Assembly: GCA_963704675.1 (NCBI GenBank)
Contig: OY969928.1
Coordinates: 868,001-932,000, forward strand
DNA: 64,000 bases
Origin: DASUVM01 sp963704675
GTDB taxonomy: Bacteria > Patescibacteriota > Saccharimonadia > Saccharimonadales > Saccharimonadaceae
Direction of reading: 5' to 3'
The notes beneath the pieces are model-generated. The model ran no database searches and was not told the DNA's origin. It worked only from the letters and a program-made list of their open reading frames with translations. Below, in pieces: positions 49,331 to 57,744 of the stretch; the stretch's first letter is position 1, and each line of letters begins with the position of its first letter. A program made the position numbers and the translations under genes.

Positions 49331-49929
49331 TAAATCTATTACCCCCTGAGCAAAAAAACGAATATCGAGCCGCTCGAATTAATGCGGTGCTGAGGGGGTA
49401 TTTATTTTTGACACTATCGGCGATGATTGTTATCGGTGCCATTTTTGGCGGCGCTCTCTATCTGAATATGCTGAACAAAGAAAATTATGAACAGATGTTG
49501 GCTGATAACCATAAAAAACTGACGGATCTCAGTGAAGTACGTGAAAAAACAGCTACCTTTAATAGAAATATCGCTGATGCCCGCAAAGTATTTAATACGC
49601 AAATTAGCCTGAGCGATGCCATGGTGAAAATCGCCGAGACGATGCCTCGAGGTGCGATATTAACTGGCCTCGCGCTTGATACACAGAGCACCTCAAGGCC
49701 GCTTAGTTTAACGGCTCGGGTTGATAGCTTTTCTAAAGCTGGCGTACTGGAGGCAAATTTTAAAACCTCGTCATATTTCAAACAAGTAACTGTGGCAAGT
49801 GTAACGAATGCGGCTGGTAGTGGTAGTGATAATCGATATCCGTATACAGTAAGCTTAACGGTCTTGCTTGATCCTTCAATCGTGAATCCACTGAAGAAGG
49901 AAGCGGCAACGGAAGGGGCAGCGCAATGA
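49327..49929 (+). CDS. pilN: Type IV pilus assembly protein PilN
   Basis: The 200-aa protein starts MINLLPPEQK, the PilM-binding INLLP motif of PilN, followed by one transmembrane helix (about residues 23-47), a coiled-coil stalk and a ferredoxin-like extracytoplasmic domain. Its start overlaps the pilM stop (ATGA) and its stop overlaps pilO, so pilM-N-O are coupled. Confidence 0.92.
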   Translation: MINLLPPEQKNEYRAARINAVLRGYLFLTLSAMIVIGAIFGGALYLNMLNKENYEQMLADNHKKLTDLSEVREKTATFNRNIADARKVFNTQISLSDAMVKIAETMPRGAILTGLALDTQSTSRPLSLTARVDSFSKAGVLEANFKTSSYFKQVTVASVTNAAGSGSDNRYPYTVSLTVLLDPSIVNPLKKEAATEGAAQ

Positions 49930-50525
49930 AACTCACAGCAGCCCGGCTGAAAGTTATCTTAATTATAGCCATTATTTTACTAGTGTTGGGCGGTGGTATT
50001 AGCAGCTACTTTGCGCTTGGTATGGTGGGCGAACAGATTCGTCAGGCGAATCACACCAAGATCGATGCTGATATTACTGCTAATGCGGGTCAAAGTGCAG
50101 CCAGGGCAAAGGCTGAACTTGAGAAGCCTGAGGTTGCTGAATTGCTAAGTTTTGCGAATAGTGTTATCCCGAGTGCTGATTATCGCCGGCAATTTTTAGC
50201 TGACGTACAAAAATATGCTGGTGATACGGGCGTGCCGCTGACTGGTGTTAATTTTAGAGATACCGCAGCAACTCCCGGTACAACCGGCGGTGCTACTGCA
50301 GCCGTGGCAGCACCAGCTGCAGCCGTGCCTGCTGGTCAGGCAATACCAATTAACTTGACTTTTGGCGCGGGTGCCCGATATGAAAGTTTTATTGCCTTTA
50401 CTAAAAAGCTTGAAAACAACTTACAGCATATTCAAATTACCGGTATGACTCTGCAGCCAGAAAGCACGAATGGCAGTACTCTCTCAAGCGCAATCCTTGA
50501 TATACAACTATTTGTAAGAAAGTGA
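49926..50525 (+). CDS. pilO: Type IV pilus assembly protein PilO
   Basis: The 199-aa protein has the PilO layout: short cytoplasmic N-terminus, one helix (about residues 9-30), coiled coil to about 75, and a ferredoxin-like domain ending ILDIQLFVRK. An alanine/proline/threonine-rich insert (about 115-140) interrupts the domain. PilN and PilO form a heterodimer linking PilM to the outer parts of the machine. Confidence 0.88.
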   Translation: MKLTAARLKVILIIAIILLVLGGGISSYFALGMVGEQIRQANHTKIDADITANAGQSAARAKAELEKPEVAELLSFANSVIPSADYRRQFLADVQKYAGDTGVPLTGVNFRDTAATPGTTGGATAAVAAPAAAVPAGQAIPINLTFGAGARYESFIAFTKKLENNLQHIQITGMTLQPESTNGSTLSSAILDIQLFVRK

Positions 50526-50529
50526 TGCC

Positions 50530-50853
50530 ATGAAAAATAAAAGTATTTCACTCTCATTGCTACAGCTCAAAAACAACCTCGCTGTCATTGTGCGGCCAAT
50601 TGGCAGACACTTTTTATTTATTTATGTATTATTCATACTCTTAAGTCTTGGTGTGGTGATTTTGTTTACTGCCTTATCATTTAATTCAGACGACCAAGCT
50701 TATCGTGAACAAAAAGAGACAGAATTTTCAAGCGATGTGAATCTTAATAAAGATAAAAAAGTTGTTGATCATATTTTGCGTCTACAAACCGCTGAAGCTG
50801 GCCCAATCAGGCCAAATTATGATCCAACTCGCGATAATCCCTTTCGTGAATAA
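50530..50853 (+). CDS. Small one-span membrane protein in the pilMNO operon
   Basis: A 107-aa protein with one transmembrane helix (about residues 28-52, FLFIYVLFILLSLGVVILFTAL) and a polar extracytoplasmic tail. It sits 4 bp after pilO, where pilP is found in Gram-negative bacteria, but it lacks a lipobox and the beta-rich PilP fold. Probably a lineage-specific pilus accessory protein; the role is inferred from position only. Confidence 0.7.
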   Translation: MKNKSISLSLLQLKNNLAVIVRPIGRHFLFIYVLFILLSLGVVILFTALSFNSDDQAYREQKETEFSSDVNLNKDKKVVDHILRLQTAEAGPIRPNYDPTRDNPFRE

Positions 50854-50941
50854 GATTGAGGCTTTGATATGTAGTTAAATAGAATTTTTTAGCAAACTGA
50901 ACATACGTATAAATAAAAGAGAAGATGAATTAAGGAGGAAT

Positions 50942-51163
50942 ATGAGTAATGAAGCACTAGCCGATTATCAAGAACGGCAAGTTAATAAACAACAGGTAGT
51001 GAAGAACTCTTTTGAAAAGCTGCCAGTTGTCGACACTACAGAACTTGACCCCGAAGTGTTCAAGGGTATGGGTAATCATACAATTCGAATTGCTTTGGAA
51101 CGACGACTTCGCGAGCAGGAAAGTGGTGAAGAAACTATTGTTAGCCACGATTCAATGATCTAA
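50942..51163 (+). CDS. Small hydrophilic protein
   Basis: A 73-aa acidic soluble protein with a strong AAGGAGG ribosome site directly before the ATG. No family recognised; no signal or membrane segment. It lies between the pilMNO operon and the oppositely oriented pilC, 55 bp from the pilC stop. Confidence 0.65.
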   Translation: MSNEALADYQERQVNKQQVVKNSFEKLPVVDTTELDPEVFKGMGNHTIRIALERRLREQESGEETIVSHDSMI

Positions 51164-51218
51164 TTTAAAGCTAAAGAAATATTCGCCGCTCAGTCATCGA
51201 ATAAATGTAAATGGCAGT

Positions 51219-52448
51219 TTATTTAATACTTGTCGTCAGACTGCTAATTGGCCCGAGTACGCTGGCGGCAATAAGACCGATCATGCCGCCCATAAAAACA
51301 ATCATAACTGGTTCGATAATAGAGCTAATGCTGTTAATGGCGGTGTCAACTTCTTCTTCGTAAAAATCGGCAACTTTTACTAAAACGGTATCGGTTTGGC
51401 CGGTTTCTTCGCCAACAGCAAGCATCTGTGGAATAATTGCTGGAAATAACTTGTTGTTCATAAGTGCCTGCGAGAGTTGTTTTCCGTTTTGTACATCAAT
51501 AACGGCTTGCTCAAGTGCTTTTTGATAGCTCATGTTGCCGATGGCGCGACCGGTAACGCGAAGGGCTTCAAGTACGTTGACACCAGCCCCCATCATTGAG
51601 GCAAAAGTTCGTGAAAAACGAGCCACTGCTACTTTTTGAATAATACTACCAAGGCCAGGAATTTTTAATACAAAGGCGTGAAATTGGGCTTTGCCACGGG
51701 GGCTTCTTAAATAACGACGCGTGCCGGCAACGGCCAAAATAATGACAGCGATCACGATATACCATTGGTTTTGTAAGAAACTGCTAATGCCGAGCATGAC
51801 TTGGGTTAAGAGGGGCAATTCAGCATCAGGCCCGCCTATATCTTTTAAAATTTTGCCAATTTGTGGGATCACAAATAGCATCAGTGCAAAGAAGGCAAAA
51901 ACGGTAATAACAAGCAAAACAACTGGATATGTCATTGCACCCTTCACTTTTTTGCGAATCGAAGCATTCTTCTCTTGTTGGGCGGCGACACGTTTTAAAA
52001 TTTCATCCAAAATACCCGCTGCTTCACCAGCCCGGACCATGTTAACGTAGACATCACCAAAAGCAGTTGGATGCTTTGCAAAGGCGTCTGCGAGGGCAGA
52101 CCCAGATTCAACATCCTTCACGATCGTTTCAAGCACTTTTTTTAGCGCTGGGCTTTCGGCTTGTATTTGCAAAGTATTAAGAGCGCGTAAAATTGGCACG
52201 CCCGCATTAACCATTGTGCTGAGCTGTCGCGTAAAAACGACGAGATCACTGGTTTTAACTCTTGCTTTGCCAAAAATGTTGTTAAGATCAAACCCTTTTT
52301 GAACTTTTTCGCCCGCGATTGTTAAGGTAATTGGTCGCAAGTCTTCTTTTCGTAAATTTGCGAGTGCAACATTGCGATCAACAGCCTCAATGGTGCCGGT
52401 TAAAGTTTTACCTATGTTGTCGGTTGCTTTATATGAAAACTTTGTCAT
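51219..52448 (-). CDS. pilC: Type IV pilus platform protein PilC
   Basis: PilC (GspF family) is the inner-membrane platform moved by the pilus motor. The 409-aa protein has the N-terminal KA-type segment (FSYKATDNIGKTLTGTIEA), two T2SSF domains (about 70-193 and 270-395) each with FTRQL/FSRTF and GVPILRAL/GVNVLEAL motifs, and helices near 170-195, 220-240 and 375-400. It follows pilB by 2 bp. Confidence 0.93.
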   Translation of the reverse strand: MTKFSYKATDNIGKTLTGTIEAVDRNVALANLRKEDLRPITLTIAGEKVQKGFDLNNIFGKARVKTSDLVVFTRQLSTMVNAGVPILRALNTLQIQAESPALKKVLETIVKDVESGSALADAFAKHPTAFGDVYVNMVRAGEAAGILDEILKRVAAQQEKNASIRKKVKGAMTYPVVLLVITVFAFFALMLFVIPQIGKILKDIGGPDAELPLLTQVMLGISSFLQNQWYIVIAVIILAVAGTRRYLRSPRGKAQFHAFVLKIPGLGSIIQKVAVARFSRTFASMMGAGVNVLEALRVTGRAIGNMSYQKALEQAVIDVQNGKQLSQALMNNKLFPAIIPQMLAVGEETGQTDTVLVKVADFYEEEVDTAINSISSIIEPVMIVFMGGMIGLIAASVLGPISSLTTSIK

Positions 52449-52450
52449 TG

Positions 52451-54244
52451 TTATTCTCTGGTAACGCGTAAGATTTCTTCAACGCTTGTTTCGCCGCGCA
52501 GGGCCTTAATAAGACCATCATTTTGCATAGTAATCATCCCGTCTTTGATGGCTTGGGTTTGAATGGCATCGCTGGTGGCATTACCGACAATTAAGTTCTG
52601 TACATCAACTGTATTTGCAAGTACTTCATAAATCCCCATGCGCCCCTTGTAGCCAGTGTTGCCGCATTCTGCGCAGCCGCCACCGTGTGCCCGCCACAGC
52701 AGTGTTATATCTTTTTCGTTTGTTGCGAGAGTTGTGTTTTCTTTGCCGATTCCTTCTTTTAATGCTTCTGCTTCAAGTTCACGTAAATGCTTAAAGTTTT
52801 CTGGTGCGAGCAGACTGAACAACCGGCCAAACTCAGTTAATTCGGCCTCTGTTGGCTTGTAGCTTTCTTTGCAATGGGTGCAAAGTTTGCGAACGAGGCG
52901 TTGACCAACCACAGCGCGAACAGTACTGGCAATTAAGAAGGGCTCAATGCCCATATCAAGAAGGCGCGGCAAACAAGTGGCAGCATTGTTGGTGTGGAGT
53001 GTTGAGAAAACTAAGTGGCCGGTTAGCGCTGCCTGAATTGCTAGATCGGCTGTTTCACTGTCGCGAATCTCACCAACCATAATAATATTCGGATCTTGAC
53101 GCAGCAGTGCACGCAAACCCGCTACAAACGTCATGCCAGCTTTAGGGTTAACTTGGGTTTGATTGGCACCGAAGATCTTGTACTCAATCGGATCTTCAAC
53201 AGTTGAAATGTTTACTTCAGGGCGATTAAGAATACTGAGTATACTAAACAAACTGGTAGATTTACCCGAACCCGTTGGCCCAGTGACGAGCGTAATACCA
53301 TGGGGCTGCACAATTGCATCGTTAATACTACGAAGTGCCTGGCCCCAGTAGCCAAGCTGTTCAAGTGTCAGGGCCTTGTTCGATTCGTCAAGAATACGCA
53401 AGACCACTTTTTCACCATCGCTAATCGGTAGGGTGCTGACACGAAGGGCATAAGCTTTGCCGCCAACAGTAATCTTAAAACGGCCGTCTTGCGGTACGCG
53501 GCGTTCATCGATTTTAAGTGCTGAGAGAATTTTGATGCGGCTCACCAGAGCATTTAATACATTTTTAGGCAAACGGTTAGCCTCTTTTAAAATGCCATCA
53601 ATACGGTAACGGACCTGCACGTAATCTTCGCGAGGTTCAATGTGAATATCTGAGGCATTGGCGCGCACCGCATATTCAAGCAGCAGATTAACGGTTTGGG
53701 CAATTGGTGAGTCTTCGGCGATGTCTTCTTCTGAGATTTGTTCGTTTTGCTGGCGCTGTTCTTCGCTGGCCGATTGTACCTCGATGACTTTTTCAATTTC
53801 AGTCGCGGCGCCTTCGCGGTAATTCTCAAGCACATTTAAAATGTTTTCTTTGAGTGCGATATAAAGCTTAAACTTTGGGCCGATATACTTCTGAATAAAG
53901 TCGAGTGCCTGCACATCATCGGGATCTTCCATGGCTAGCTGTTTAGTGCCGTCAGGTAAGGCGCCAAATACAACGGCATTATATTGCCGGCCAATACGCT
54001 CCGGAATAACGCTTAAGATTGATTTTGTTGCTTGATTCGGGTCAATTTCAACAAACGGCACGTTAATATAAATGCCGTAAAGCTCTGTAAGCTCTTTTTC
54101 ACTAATAAGATTTTTAGTAACAACAATATCTTGCAAAGGGCGATTAGTTTTTTCTTGCACTTGGCGCAAGATTTTGAGCTGTTCGTCAGAAAGCTTACCC
54201 GCCTCTTTTAAAACCGTTACCAGTGTGGCATCAGAAATTCTCAT
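52451..54244 (-). CDS. pilB: Type IV pilus extension ATPase PilB
   Basis: PilB powers pilus assembly. The 597-aa protein has an N-terminal MshEN/GSPII_E_N domain (about 1-150), then DIHIEPRED, Walker A GPTGSGKST, the Asp box (STVEDPIEYK), Walker B (IIMVGEIRDSETAD), the His box (TGHLVFSTLHTN) and the zinc tetracysteine CTHC...CAEC with an unusually long insert between the pairs (about 70 residues). MshEN domains can bind c-di-GMP in some homologues. No PilT retraction ATPase is in the window. Confidence 0.95.
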   Translation of the reverse strand: MRISDATLVTVLKEAGKLSDEQLKILRQVQEKTNRPLQDIVVTKNLISEKELTELYGIYINVPFVEIDPNQATKSILSVIPERIGRQYNAVVFGALPDGTKQLAMEDPDDVQALDFIQKYIGPKFKLYIALKENILNVLENYREGAATEIEKVIEVQSASEEQRQQNEQISEEDIAEDSPIAQTVNLLLEYAVRANASDIHIEPREDYVQVRYRIDGILKEANRLPKNVLNALVSRIKILSALKIDERRVPQDGRFKITVGGKAYALRVSTLPISDGEKVVLRILDESNKALTLEQLGYWGQALRSINDAIVQPHGITLVTGPTGSGKSTSLFSILSILNRPEVNISTVEDPIEYKIFGANQTQVNPKAGMTFVAGLRALLRQDPNIIMVGEIRDSETADLAIQAALTGHLVFSTLHTNNAATCLPRLLDMGIEPFLIASTVRAVVGQRLVRKLCTHCKESYKPTEAELTEFGRLFSLLAPENFKHLRELEAEALKEGIGKENTTLATNEKDITLLWRAHGGGCAECGNTGYKGRMGIYEVLANTVDVQNLIVGNATSDAIQTQAIKDGMITMQNDGLIKALRGETSVEEILRVTRE

Positions 54245-54290
54245 TATTACTCTTTAGTATACCAGCTTATGCTTAAAAGCTGGGCGCTTG

Positions 54291-54848
54291 TTATTCCTCT
54301 TCTTCAGGTGGTTCGATCGCCTTATGGTCAGGGCAATTAACACAGTAGCCGGGGTAGGTAATGGGCTCGGCTTGGTGTGAGCGGCAGTAACCCTTGATGC
54401 AATAATAGAAGGCGCTGTTGATGCCGAAATCCGCTGCCCATGACTCTTTCGGGAATTTACAGGCTGAAAGCGGGCCGCCTGCCGGGCAAAATCGCACACT
54501 AATTTGTACCGTGTCAACATCGTCGATTGTCCAATGGTCGTAATCAAAAACACTACCGGGCCACGGCGCATTTGGCCAATTGTCGACATTGTCTTGCGAA
54601 TCCATATACTGCTTTACTTCGGCTGGAATATCGCGAGAGACGTCGGGCGGATAAGTATTATTACTTGCGGCATAAAGTTTTGTGGCATTGGCGACCGACT
54701 CGACATCTGATGTTGCGCTTTTAAGATAGTTACTATTGATAATACTTGTATAGGTGACGATTGTAAGAACGCTTAAAATAGCCAGTACACTAATGGCAAT
54801 AATGAGCTCTACCAGTGTAAAACCAGCCATTTTTAATCGTTGAGACAT
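54291..54848 (-). CDS. Type IV pilin-like protein with acidic C-terminus
   Basis: A 185-aa prepilin: short leader MSQRLKMAG, then FTLVELIIAISVLAILSVL with mature E5. The C-terminal domain carries six cysteines (RFCPAG, SACKF, YYCIKGYC, YCVNC) and ends in a run of glutamates. It precedes pilB and pilC on the same strand and is probably co-expressed with them. TATGCT lies 8 nt before the ATG on this strand. Confidence 0.87.
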   Translation of the reverse strand: MSQRLKMAGFTLVELIIAISVLAILSVLTIVTYTSIINSNYLKSATSDVESVANATKLYAASNNTYPPDVSRDIPAEVKQYMDSQDNVDNWPNAPWPGSVFDYDHWTIDDVDTVQISVRFCPAGGPLSACKFPKESWAADFGINSAFYYCIKGYCRSHQAEPITYPGYCVNCPDHKAIEPPEEEE

Positions 54849-54905
54849 ACATCATAAGCATAAGCGTTTCTATAAAAAAAGTACAGCAGTCACTTCTAGG
54901 TGCGG

Positions 54906-54911
54906 TATACT
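54906..54911 (+). promoter_or_regulatory. -10 element for leaderless tsaE
   Basis: TATACT (54906-54911) ends 6 nt before the ATG at 54918, with no Shine-Dalgarno, placing the RNA start at the start codon. Confidence 0.6.
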
Positions 54912-54917
54912 GTGCAC

Positions 54918-55388
54918 ATGCAGTTTAACCGTACGATTTCATCACTTGAAGCCATGCTTTTATTTGGCGAACAACTTGGCCGCACCTTAAGGGGCGGGGA
55001 AGTGCTTGAGCTGGTGGGTGATGTTGGTACTGGCAAAACAACATTCGTAAAAGGCCTAGCACGAGGTTTAGCTATTACTGATGTCGTGCAAAGCCCGACC
55101 TTTACGATTAACAGAGTTTATGAAGCTCGCAATGGCATAACGTTATTTCACTATGATTTTTATCGCTTGAGCGAACCCGGTATTATGCGCGAGGAGTTAA
55201 ACGAATCGCTTGATGAGCCAAAAGGTATTATCGCTCTTGAGTGGGATGAAACCGTGCATGATCTTTTGCCAAAAGAGCGGACTATTCGCATTGAACTTAC
55301 ATATGCGAGTGAAACCGAGCGCCACTTACACTTAGTCGTTCCTGATAAGTTAGCGTATCTTGCAGAGGTGTTGGGAGCGATGAAATGA
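54918..55388 (+). CDS. tsaE: tRNA threonylcarbamoyladenosine biosynthesis ATPase TsaE
   Basis: TsaE is the ATPase partner of TsaB-TsaD in making t6A37 on ANN-decoding tRNAs. The 156-aa protein has Walker A GDVGTGKTT, QSPTFTINRVYEA, LFHYDFYRL and the IALEWDE segment, all characteristic. ATG 54918 is chosen from the promoter spacing; an ATG 18 nt upstream overlaps the -10. The stop overlaps tsaB (ATGA at 55385-55388). Confidence 0.93.
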   Translation: MQFNRTISSLEAMLLFGEQLGRTLRGGEVLELVGDVGTGKTTFVKGLARGLAITDVVQSPTFTINRVYEARNGITLFHYDFYRLSEPGIMREELNESLDEPKGIIALEWDETVHDLLPKERTIRIELTYASETERHLHLVVPDKLAYLAEVLGAMK

Positions 55389-55780
55389 TCTTAGCTATAA
55401 AAACAGATACGGCCGTTCTGGAACTAGCGCTTATTAATGCAGGTGATTTGACTATTCAACATGAAAGAAAGCGCGAACTTGGCCGTTTAATGGCGCGAAA
55501 TATTTTAACTGAAATTGAGATACTTTTAACTGAAGCGGCAAAACAGTGGTCAAATTTAAGCGGCATCATTCTTTTTACAGGTCCAGGCAGCTTTACTGGC
55601 CTTCGGATAGGAGCGACGGTTGCAAACACTATTGCCTATAGCGAGAATATACCAGTTGTTGGGGCGAATGGTGCGCAGTGGCGTGAAGAGGGTGCTGGGC
55701 GTCTTAAAAATAGCGAAAATGACAAGATGGTTATGCCGGAATATGGCAAGCCCGCTAATATTACCAAACCGCGCAAGTAG
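55385..55780 (+). CDS. tsaB: TsaB-like protein, short form
   Basis: TsaB is the inactive Kae1-like scaffold of the t6A synthase. The 131-aa protein has the diagnostic GPGSFTGLRIG segment (residues about 61-71) and the N-terminal ASKHA strand ILAIKTDTAVLELALI, but E. coli TsaB is about 231 aa, so the C-terminal half is absent and replaced by a short polar tail. The N-terminal half contains the dimer interface with TsaD, so function may persist. Repeat copy C begins 16 bp after the stop. Confidence 0.82.
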   Translation: MILAIKTDTAVLELALINAGDLTIQHERKRELGRLMARNILTEIEILLTEAAKQWSNLSGIILFTGPGSFTGLRIGATVANTIAYSENIPVVGANGAQWREEGAGRLKNSENDKMVMPEYGKPANITKPRK

Positions 55781-55795
55781 CTTAGAAAAACCTAA

Positions 55796-55933
55796 ACTTG
55801 AATTCCCCAACCTTCTTTGCAAACCACTCTTTTTCCTTTAAAGCTCCCCCAGAGCTTCAAGGAAGCGTTGGGCTGAAACCGGTTCGTTAAACCGATTTCA
55901 CACGATTTGCAAAGAAGGTTGGGGAATTCAAGT
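55796..55933. repeat. Structured repeat element, copy C
   Basis: The outer stem is a perfect 28-bp pairing of 55796-55823 with 55906-55933. The 82-nt core repeats hairpin 1 (CTTTAAAGCTC/GAGCTTCAAG around CCCCA), AAGCGTTGGGCTG, hairpin 2 (GAAACCGGTT/AACCGATTTC) and CACACG. The outer stem shares no sequence with copies A and B. It lies between tsaB and the rny promoter. Confidence 0.88.
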
Positions 55934-55951
55934 AATAAACAGCAATAAACG

Positions 55952-55980
55952 TTGTATTTCTAGCAGGGGGAAAGTACAAT
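55952..55980 (+). promoter_or_regulatory. rny: rny promoter
   Basis: TTGTAT (55952-55957), 17-nt spacer, TACAAT (55975-55980), giving an RNA start near 55987 and a leader of about 130 nt. AGTACAA and ATGAAATT around the -10 recur in inverted form at 56016-56030. Confidence 0.6.
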
Positions 55981-56030
55981 GAAATTGCAAGCTATGTAAG
56001 TTTGCATAAGATTTGTTGTACTAATTTCAT

Positions 56031-56096
56031 CGATACTGTCCCTCCTAGAGAACTTTTGAATTTTCTATAGCTGTCTTGGTTTCAATGACAGTGTCG
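56031..56096 (+). promoter_or_regulatory. Structured 5' leader of rny
   Basis: CGATACTGTC (56031-56040) pairs with GACAGTGTCG (56087-56096) over 10 bp with one G-U, enclosing an inner hairpin CTAGAGAA/TTCTATAG. The structure ends 8 nt before the ribosome site AGAAAGGA. It may control translation or mRNA stability of RNase Y; no known riboswitch is recognised. Confidence 0.45.
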
Positions 56097-56116
56097 GCTT
56101 ATAGAAAGGAACTGAT

Positions 56117-57637
56117 ATGGAAACACTGATCATCAGCATTGTTGCTGCATTGGTCGGTGTTGGTGGTGGCGTCGGCGCGATGTATGTTGTTGCCGCTCGA
56201 CGTCGTGCTAACGCTGGCGATGAAGCAGAGAAGGTATTAATTGATGCTGAAAAAAGATCTAAGCAAATTGAGCTTGATGCTCAAGACAAAGCACTCAAAA
56301 TTACCGAAACGGCCGCCCAAGAAGAGAAAAAGCGACGTGAAGAAATCCTGACCCTCGAAAAACGTGTCCAAGAGCGAGAGACTAGTTTAGACCGCAAACT
56401 TGAAGAACTTGATAGGCGTGCTGAAACATTGCGTGCTTCTGAAGATGAGGTTGAATCACTCAAGACTGAGATTCGTGACATTCGTACACGCCAGCAACAA
56501 AAGCTTGAGAAAATTGCTGGCCTTACTAAAAAAGTTGCTGCCGAAAAACTCATGCAAATGACCGAGCGTGATATTAAAGATGATCTTGTCGGCTTGGTTA
56601 ACAAATTGCAGCGCGATGCCACCGAAGATGCCGAAGAGCAAGCGCAGACTATTCTGGTGAGCGCCATGGAACGCATGGCCAGTGAAGTTACGGCCGAACG
56701 CACCGTTACAGCTCTCAGGCTTGAAGATGACGAAATGAAAGGTCGTATTATCGGTAAAGAGGGCCGCAATATTCAGGCTCTACAGCGTGCCACGGGTGTT
56801 GATATTTTAGTTGATGATACGCCGGGCATGGTGGTACTTTCAAGTTTTGACCCAATTCGCCGCCAAGTTGCACGCGTCACCCTTGAGCTACTCATGAAAG
56901 ATGGCCGTATTCACCCGGCTCGTATTGAAGAAGTTGTTGAAAAGGCGCGAAAGCAAATTGATAAAGAAATCGACCGTGCCGGTGAAGACGCTGCCCGTGA
57001 AGTTGGCGTCGTAGGCATTCCAAAAGAGCTACTACGCTTGCTTGGTGAGCTGAAATTTCGTACTAGCTATGGCCAAAACGTACTAAAGCATAGCACCGAG
57101 ATGGCTCACATGGCTGGCTTGATTGCTGAAGAAATCGGTGCTGATGTGCGAACGGTGAAATATGCAACGCTGCTGCATGATATCGGTAAAGCCGTCACTC
57201 ATAAAATTGAAGGCAAGCATCACCATATCGGTGCCGAATTAGCTCGAAAATACGGTGTGCCAGAGCCAATTTGCCATGCCATTGAGGCCCATCATGACGA
57301 TATTGAGGCCACTACACCTGAAGCTTTGGTTGTGCGCGTTTGTGATGCCCTGAGTGCTGCTCGCCCTGGTGCACGCAATATTAGTGCCGAAAACTTTGTT
57401 GAACGCATGCGTGATCTTGAAAATGTGGCCACCAGCTTTCCTGGGGTTGATAAAGCCTATGCCATTAGTGCTGGCCGCGAAATCCGTATTATTGTACGCC
57501 CTGAGAATATTGATGATCTTTCAGCCATTAAACTCGCCCGCGACATTGCCAACAAAATTGAAAGCACTATGCAATACCCTGGTACTATCAAAGTCAATGT
57601 TATTCGTGAAACTCGCGCAATTGAATTTGCGAAGTAG
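56117..57637 (+). CDS. rny: Ribonuclease Y
   Basis: RNase Y is a membrane-anchored endoribonuclease that initiates mRNA decay. The 506-aa protein has an N-terminal helix (residues about 3-25), a long coiled coil (about 30-185), a KH domain (GRIIGKEGRNIQALQRATG) and an HD domain (HSTEMAHMAGLIAEE and LLHDIGKAVTH). Length and order match the Firmicutes enzyme. GAAAGGA precedes the ATG. A long structured leader and a terminator frame it as a single-gene unit. Confidence 0.96.
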   Translation: METLIISIVAALVGVGGGVGAMYVVAARRRANAGDEAEKVLIDAEKRSKQIELDAQDKALKITETAAQEEKKRREEILTLEKRVQERETSLDRKLEELDRRAETLRASEDEVESLKTEIRDIRTRQQQKLEKIAGLTKKVAAEKLMQMTERDIKDDLVGLVNKLQRDATEDAEEQAQTILVSAMERMASEVTAERTVTALRLEDDEMKGRIIGKEGRNIQALQRATGVDILVDDTPGMVVLSSFDPIRRQVARVTLELLMKDGRIHPARIEEVVEKARKQIDKEIDRAGEDAAREVGVVGIPKELLRLLGELKFRTSYGQNVLKHSTEMAHMAGLIAEEIGADVRTVKYATLLHDIGKAVTHKIEGKHHHIGAELARKYGVPEPICHAIEAHHDDIEATTPEALVVRVCDALSAARPGARNISAENFVERMRDLENVATSFPGVDKAYAISAGREIRIIVRPENIDDLSAIKLARDIANKIESTMQYPGTIKVNVIRETRAIEFAK

Positions 57638-57665
57638 TTAAATATATAATCGAGATCTTATTAAT

Positions 57666-57704
57666 GGCCTACCAAACTTGTTGATGTTTGGCAGGCTATT
57701 TTTA
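57666..57704 (+). terminator. Terminator after rny
   Basis: GCCTACCAAAC pairs with GTTTGGCAGGC (one mismatch), followed by TATTTTTAT, 29 nt after the rny stop. Confidence 0.8.
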
Positions 57705-57744
57705 TCATGCCCAAGGTACGCCTTTTTCTTTATAATAAGTACAT

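Noticed and set aside
38808..55933. Repeat copies as retron or hammerhead-type RNA
   Set aside because: No reverse transcriptase is nearby, and the CUGAUGA/GAAA hammerhead core is absent.
56281..56769. 162-codon minus-strand open frame within rny
   Set aside because: Antisense shadow of the coiled-coil part of RNase Y; serine/arginine-rich artefact.
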